Positions 59,162 through 64,000 of a stretch of DNA of 64,000 nt are shown piece after piece. Position 1 is the first letter of the stretch; each line of letters begins with the position of its first letter. A model generated the notes under the pieces. The model was not told where the DNA came from. It saw only the letters and a program-made list of their open reading frames with translations, and did not search any database. Source of the DNA: Scleromitrula shiraiana (lineage: Eukaryota; Ascomycota; Leotiomycetes; Helotiales; Sclerotiniaceae); the NCBI GenBank assembly GCA_028455995.1, contig JABELC010000005.1, positions 1,302,001-1,366,000 of the forward strand, given 5' to 3'. The position numbers were made by a program, and so were the translations under genes.

Positions 59162-60769
59162 TGTATATTCTAAGATGGTTTGATATTTATTATGTGGCGT
59201 GATATTGACACGAAACTAATATCAAACGAGATGGAAAAGTAAGTACATGATCAATCTATCTTTCTTGTGCTACAAAAGTGGCATAGCAAACAAAATTGAA
59301 AGATGAGATATAGAATGGAATAAAAAGGAAGACTTACAGAAGATGATAATTATTTAAAAGAAGAAAAACAGATTGACTCTCTCTCACACACTCTCTCACA
59401 CACACTCTCTCTCAAACTGATGGAAGTAATAAGATGAAATGTTACAATATTACAAAAGTACTGAATAGTAAGATTATAATTTTCAGACACGGAATTTCTA
59501 GAGGACAACTTAACTTTTTATGAAATTTCTATTCAAAAATGGTTAGTACACAGACCTTTCTCAGCATCCAACTACCTAATTAAGTTAAGAACATTTGGAA
59601 TCAACATCAAGGACAGACCCCTTCGGACTTCCAAATCCTTCCAAATCTATCCAAATATATCCAAATATATCCAATTCACGGGGAGGAGTGTCGCCGATTT
59701 CCACGCATAAAAACAAGGGCCCTGGATTATTTGATTTGTATTCGTCGGTCGATAACAACGGCAATAATAAGATGACCGACCCACTTTCTATTATATCTTT
59801 CTTATCCATATCACGAATTCATATCATCATCCAATCATATTTCTTGATATAATAAGTCATGACTCTTCTGGATCATTCGAGTTTGTTGATTGCTGACAAA
59901 TCTATTGCTCTTTTTATTACTTATCAATCTCATCAATCTCATCAATAATAATAATAATAAATATCTCATATCTAGAACTTTGAATATAAAAATATTAACA
60001 ATATTATTTTTCTCATAATATTTTTTTATTCATATCTGATAAGGCTGAAGGTAAAATTTAACTATTAACTAAGTAACAAGTGACACACACCAAGAACAAG
60101 CATAAAAAAAGAATTTTGGTGGAAAAAGCTTCCTGTTTTGATTAGTCAAATAATTTCAATTCGGTTGCTTCCTATTGGTTGGATAAGTACCTAATTCTAA
60201 TCTCCCGTGAATTTTTTATTTTTTTTAAGGTACCCGTAGATTTTACTTTGAAGCCTCCCGCTGCCTTAGGACTATCCGAAAAAGAAAAAAATGCGGAATT
60301 TGTCCGACACTGATCTTCTTCTTCTTGGAAACTCTAAATTCCATATTCAAGATCTCTTCCTGTCTGTATCTCAGCTTTCAGTAAGACCAGTCTGTTGGCA
60401 CCGTGATCCTTTCTATCACAATGTGGTCTTCCTCCGTTGAATCCCAAGTCCTCAAGTTCTCAACCTCATGTAGAGCTGCAAATACGCATCTTCCTAAGAT
60501 CTGGATGAGTTTTGGTTAACATGTTAAGTTTGACTTCGTGTTCTTGTTGCTACTTGTATTCTGAGGTAGATTGTATGTTTGTATTTGACTATTTACAAAG
60601 AATTCCCTATGGGTGTTTGTATCCAAGTTGGCCATTTTCGAACATTAAACTGCACACTCACTGGCACTGAATCCGTTGGGGATAATGGAGCTTTCAATAT
60701 CTATTCCTCAAGAATTGGCCTAACCACTGCAAGGAGGTGGTAAGAACTTCTTTATTTATATCAATATAC
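59162..60769. promoter_or_regulatory. CCP1 upstream region, no other gene seen
   Basis: 1.6 kb. It should hold the CCP1 promoter and leader; a CTCTCACACA repeat lies at about 59376-59414 and an AATAAT run near 59945-59962. It also covers the sequence where the missing C-terminal part of the MFS relic should be; nothing transporter-like was found there. Confidence 0.55.
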
Positions 60770-61798
60770 TCATAGAGTATGTGAATTTCTGCGCGATGGG
60801 GGCCACTCACTATGCATATTAAGGTGATATGCTTTCGAAGTTCCTAAGGAGACCATCGTACCGAAAAGCAAAAGAGCACCGATCCAATCGATTTCCCTTA
60901 ATCGCGAGGAGAAACTCACCCCAGGACGTGGATCAATACGTGGAATGAAGAATAGATAAACGAGCGCAAAAAAGGCTCCCACGCCGAGATTTATGTAAAA
61001 TCCCCATCTCCACGTCGCATAGCATGTGGGCAAATCCTCCTCCAACAAAGGGAGCACATCTAGAATTTAAGAATCAGCTTTCTTCTACCAGCCGTAGAGG
61101 ATTTTGCATGGATAATTGAATGAGCCAGTCAGTCGGCTGAATTACTCATACAGTTCCTATACCCCAAACCATACCTACCATCGCCATATAGATGGGACGT
61201 TCAGCAATACTAGTCAAAGCCGACAAAAGACCAAGAACACCCAGATACATGTCCACGCCCCCAAAACCAGACATTGCACGTCCTAACATCAACGCATTCG
61301 TATTTGGCGCGGCCCCATAAAGAGCATAACTGACCTCGAAAATGACAACAGTAAAATATAAAGCCATTTACCCTCGAAGTTTCCATACAATCTTCCCCTA
61401 AATGAAAGAATGGTCTTTAGCGAAGTTTCATCATGTATACGTTGTTGTTGTTTTTCTTTTTGTTAATCCTTCTTCCTTGCTTGCTTACCAGAGTAGATTC
61501 GTACCGGCGGCCATCAGGAGGCAAGCCACTGAGATCTAGGTCAGCTTTGCGGTATCGTGGAAGGCGTTCACGATAGCTGGTTGCATATCGGCGGATAAGG
61601 TGTTGTCGAGGGCGAATAGGAGGATGGAGGAGAGGATTGCTAAGACGACGGCTGTCCATGCTAGGCTAGGCCGTGGATGGCTCGAGGGGGTATGGAGATA
61701 TTGTGTTTGACTGGTGAGTTTTGCTTTTCTTGATTTGAAGCGACTAGGTGGACGATTAGATTTGTGTCTAGGTGGGAAGTTTCACGTTGGTTAGACAT
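60770..61798 (-). pseudogene. Truncated, multiply broken MFS drug transporter (14-TM DHA type)
   Basis: Blocks in order on minus match one fungal MFS transporter. They are: an N-terminal tail from Met at 61798; WTAVVLAILSSILLFALDNT; a partial intron-exon junction; MALYFTVVIFEVSYALYGAA with LMLGRAMSGFGGVDMYLGVL; RPIYMAMVGMVWGIGT; and YATWRWGFYINLGVGAFFAL with IDPRPGVSF and LREIDWIGALLLFG. The lesions are a GCTAG tandem duplication at 61660-61669 that shifts frame, TAG at 61536-61538 where the family has Trp, TAA at 61368-61370, and a frame break near 61030-61050. The protein stops after about TM6 and the second half is absent. Transporters of this kind export toxins or drugs. This copy cannot make one. 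Confidence 0.8.
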
Positions 61799-62531
61799 AG
61801 TGAGAAGCTACTATATATATAGTATGAAAATCTTGAAAACCCCCAGAAACAATCGTATTGTTATACATATATGCCAACGATATCGATTAATCCTCAAGAA
61901 AAATATATAGCAACGCCCGACAATTAAACACCATAAACCGATCCACCTCCAATGCTAAAGACCTCCTCTCGCCATTCTGAAATACAGAGATTCCGGTATA
62001 TCCATATACAAGAGTTCCGGCACCCAAACATCCATCTGGCAGAAAATCGACATCTTGAATTGATTTATCCCGCACAAATATTGGACAGGAAAAGGTTGAG
62101 AGAACCAAAAGCGCAGGAACTCTGGTATTCTCACCCCGTGTGCAGGAGTTCCGGTAGATAGACAACAATCTCCTACTCGCAAGTCGGCATTTTTGATTTT
62201 TGAAAAAAAAAAATATATATATATTTCGTTCCCGATAAATATTAAATGTTAAATGTTAAATATTAGTCCGTGTATTTCAACCGTGCGGATTATCTTGTAT
62301 TCGAGGCTTGTAGATACAGATAGATAGATAGATAGATTGATAGATAGATAGATGCTCTAGGCACATTTGAGATCGAATATCTTACATGATGGAGCATTTA
62401 GGGGTTAGCGAGGAATACGAAAATTTAACCAACTATTTGATTTTGCTTGTGGGTTGGTACTGTAATCGTAATCGTAATCGAGTCTTGCATGTATTGGGGA
62501 TTAGTTTGGTGTTTGTTGATGTTGTGTGTAT

Positions 62532-62627
62532 GATGGTATGGTATGGTGTGGTATGGTGTGGTATGGTATAGTATGGTGTGGTATGGTATGATATGATATA
62601 ATATGATATGATATGATATGATATAAT
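62532..62627. repeat. TATGG / TATGA pentamer array
   Basis: About nineteen pentamers: TATGG and TGTGG copies changing to TATGA copies toward the right end. Noncoding. Confidence 0.9.
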
Positions 62628-63189
62628 AGTAGCATGGAATTACCGTCATAGTCAGTAAGGGACTGTAATGGCTAGGCAAGCGAAAGTCGATTATCTAGGT
62701 ATGGATGGATGGATGGATGGATGGATGTCTCTATATCAGACATGCACTACCGCCCTACCCATGCCAATTCCACAGTTAGTCATGTTAGTTCCAGATCCTT
62801 ACGTAGAACTAGTTCACTCAAGATAAAGTAAGTATGTTATAACAAGCTAGCACAATCCATCTCCGAAGGATCGCCTATCTGAAAACCATAAAGCTATTCG
62901 ATCCAATGTCGTCCACTTACCCACGACATATTTGGCTTGGCTGTTACCTGCCCTGCTACCCCTACTATCCGCCACCTCACGCAAAACTAACGAGTTACTA
63001 GATAGATGAGAAAAACAGCGCTATACTATCCAGCGTAAAACTACTCCTCATGGTTTCCGCTAGCACGCTCGTCGCTGGAATTCGCCGCACCCCGCTGATT
63101 GCATACGGACTGCTTGAGATTTGCCGGATTGCACTGTCGGATTTGGCGAGTGTGGAGCTCTTGCATTGCGGTTTCTTGTTTGTGAGGAT

Positions 63190-63241
63190 TGCGGTGCGGT
63201 GTGGTGCGGTGTGGTGTGGTGTGGTGTGGTGTGGTGTGGTG
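63190..63241. repeat. GGTGT/GGTGC pentamer array
   Basis: Ten head-to-tail pentamers, GGTGC variants at the left and GGTGT at the right. Confidence 0.9.
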
Positions 63242-63402
63242 ATAAGTGGCTGATGATATGCGATTATTTATTCTCCCCACTGCCAGAAATCCAAACCGAT
63301 TTTTCGCAGGTAGCTGGCGCCCATTCAGAAACCGCGCGATGTGGAGGTAAATATAATAAATACCGAGAGTAAATTTTTTTGGGAAAGTTTAAACATGCTC
63401 GG

Positions 63403-64000
63403 ATGCTCGCACAGGCAGGATTGTTGGCTGAGAATGTTGCTCTCATTCCTATAATTGCTTCTCACGATGAGCTTGATTATAGTTGGCACAGGTGGAAGAG
63501 CCAAGATGTGGCGAATAGGTATACTTCGCATCTTTCGCAAAAGAGGACCTGAATCTAATATGAAACCCAGAGTGGCGTATTCGTGGGTCCTTCTCGGTCA
63601 AGAGATATGTTTATTCCAGGACACCCCAACATACATATTCGCATCGCCTATAAAACTCGAAGCAAACGTTTCCAGTTGAGATGACATGTGTCTCGCAAGC
63701 TCCGCAAAACCGCGGATGGGACACCTGCAGCAGTGTAGAGCCTATAAACCGTGTCCGGCTTCGTTGACGGAGTATATAAACGCTTCGACGAGGCGGAAAA
63801 TATCGATACGTTAATTGATCTTGAGCCAATTACACTCGGTTTATTGCCGGACTGTCTCCAACATCTTGTAGGCCGCATTCGCCTCAACATTGATAGCATG
63901 GCACTTGGAGGAGGTATGTAAATCATCCAAGCGGGGGGAAATCTACACTAATGATTCTTGTATCTGTTCGTCTAGACGAGACATGCGAGTTGCTGCAGAA
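63403..64000 (+). CDS. Possible partial unknown gene at the right edge
   Basis: Two separate stretches have protein-like composition. 63403-63552 reads MLAQAGLLAENVALIPIIAS, then HDELDYSWHRWKSQDVANRY. 63756-63917 reads FVDGVYKRFDEAENIDTLID, then LEPITLGLLPDCLQHLVGRI and RLNIDSMALGG; a GTATGT..GTCTAG intron of about 60 nt follows, then DETCELLQ to the window end. The link between the stretches was not resolved and I do not recognise a family. Confidence 0.35.

Larger units (their letters stand above)
61799..63402. other. Intergenic region with repeats and AGTTCCGG-like motifs
   Basis: 1.6 kb with no supported gene. It holds AGTTCCGG-like motifs at 61990-62157, GATA repeats (62318-62353), a TATGG repeat (62532-62627), ATGG repeats (62701-62726) and a GGTGT repeat (63190-63241). 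Confidence 0.55.

Overview
The window is nuclear DNA of a filamentous ascomycete. Genes carry many short introns (about 42-140 nt, GT..AG, CTAAC/CTGAC-like branch sites), are spaced by AT-rich intergenic DNA full of short tandem repeats, and encode Pezizomycotina-type proteins. The 14-3-3 N-terminus, the GCKIII kinase and the low GC content fit a leotiomycete such as the Sclerotiniaceae (Botrytis/Sclerotinia). That placement is inference. I see no rRNA, tRNA, CRISPR or intact transposon.

Layout. 2-8 kb: a GCKIII protein kinase and a UBA-UAS-UBX Cdc48 adaptor, both on minus. 8.9-11.3 kb: a Zn2Cys6 transcription factor whose zinc cluster spans five exons. 12.5-18.5 kb: the proteasome adaptor ECM29. 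19.2-22.5 kb: a SERCA-type Ca2+-ATPase. 25.8-27.2 kb: a 14-3-3 protein with an 8-nt exon. 29.2-32.4 kb: proteasome subunit beta-3 (PUP3) and a TUG/UBX4-type Cdc48 adaptor, divergent from one shared promoter. 32.9-33.5 kb: ribosomal protein eL36. 34.2-36.7 kb: a decayed gene with a CorA-like membrane segment. 36.9-40.5 kb: a large fungal protein of unknown function. 41.6-42.7 kb: an FAH-family hydrolase. 43.6-45.8 kb: splicing factor PRP39. 47.9-49.0 kb: an unknown protein. 50.2-51.5 kb: a thioredoxin-PITH (TXNL1-like) protein. 51.8-55.5 kb: small unknown genes. 57.9-59.2 kb: cytochrome c peroxidase. 60.8-61.8 kb: a broken, truncated MFS drug-transporter relic. 63.4-64.0 kb: a possible unknown gene running off the edge.

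Exon sums were checked for the spliced models. All coding lengths are multiples of three: kinase 713 aa, UBX 537, TF about 709, ECM29 1859, SERCA 999, 14-3-3 276, PUP3 206, UBX4 502, eL36 106, FAH 292, PRP39 591, PITH 326, CCP 373.

Five of about seventeen genes (UBX5-like, ECM29, PUP3, UBX4-like, TXNL1-like) belong to the ubiquitin-proteasome/Cdc48 system. They are scattered rather than one operon-like block, but PUP3 and UBX4 share a promoter. I did not find a clear new defence or metabolic system. The most unusual items are the fragmented zinc cluster, the micro-exons, a start codon alone on its exon, the two decayed membrane-protein genes, and long alternating or homopolymer tracts near genes.
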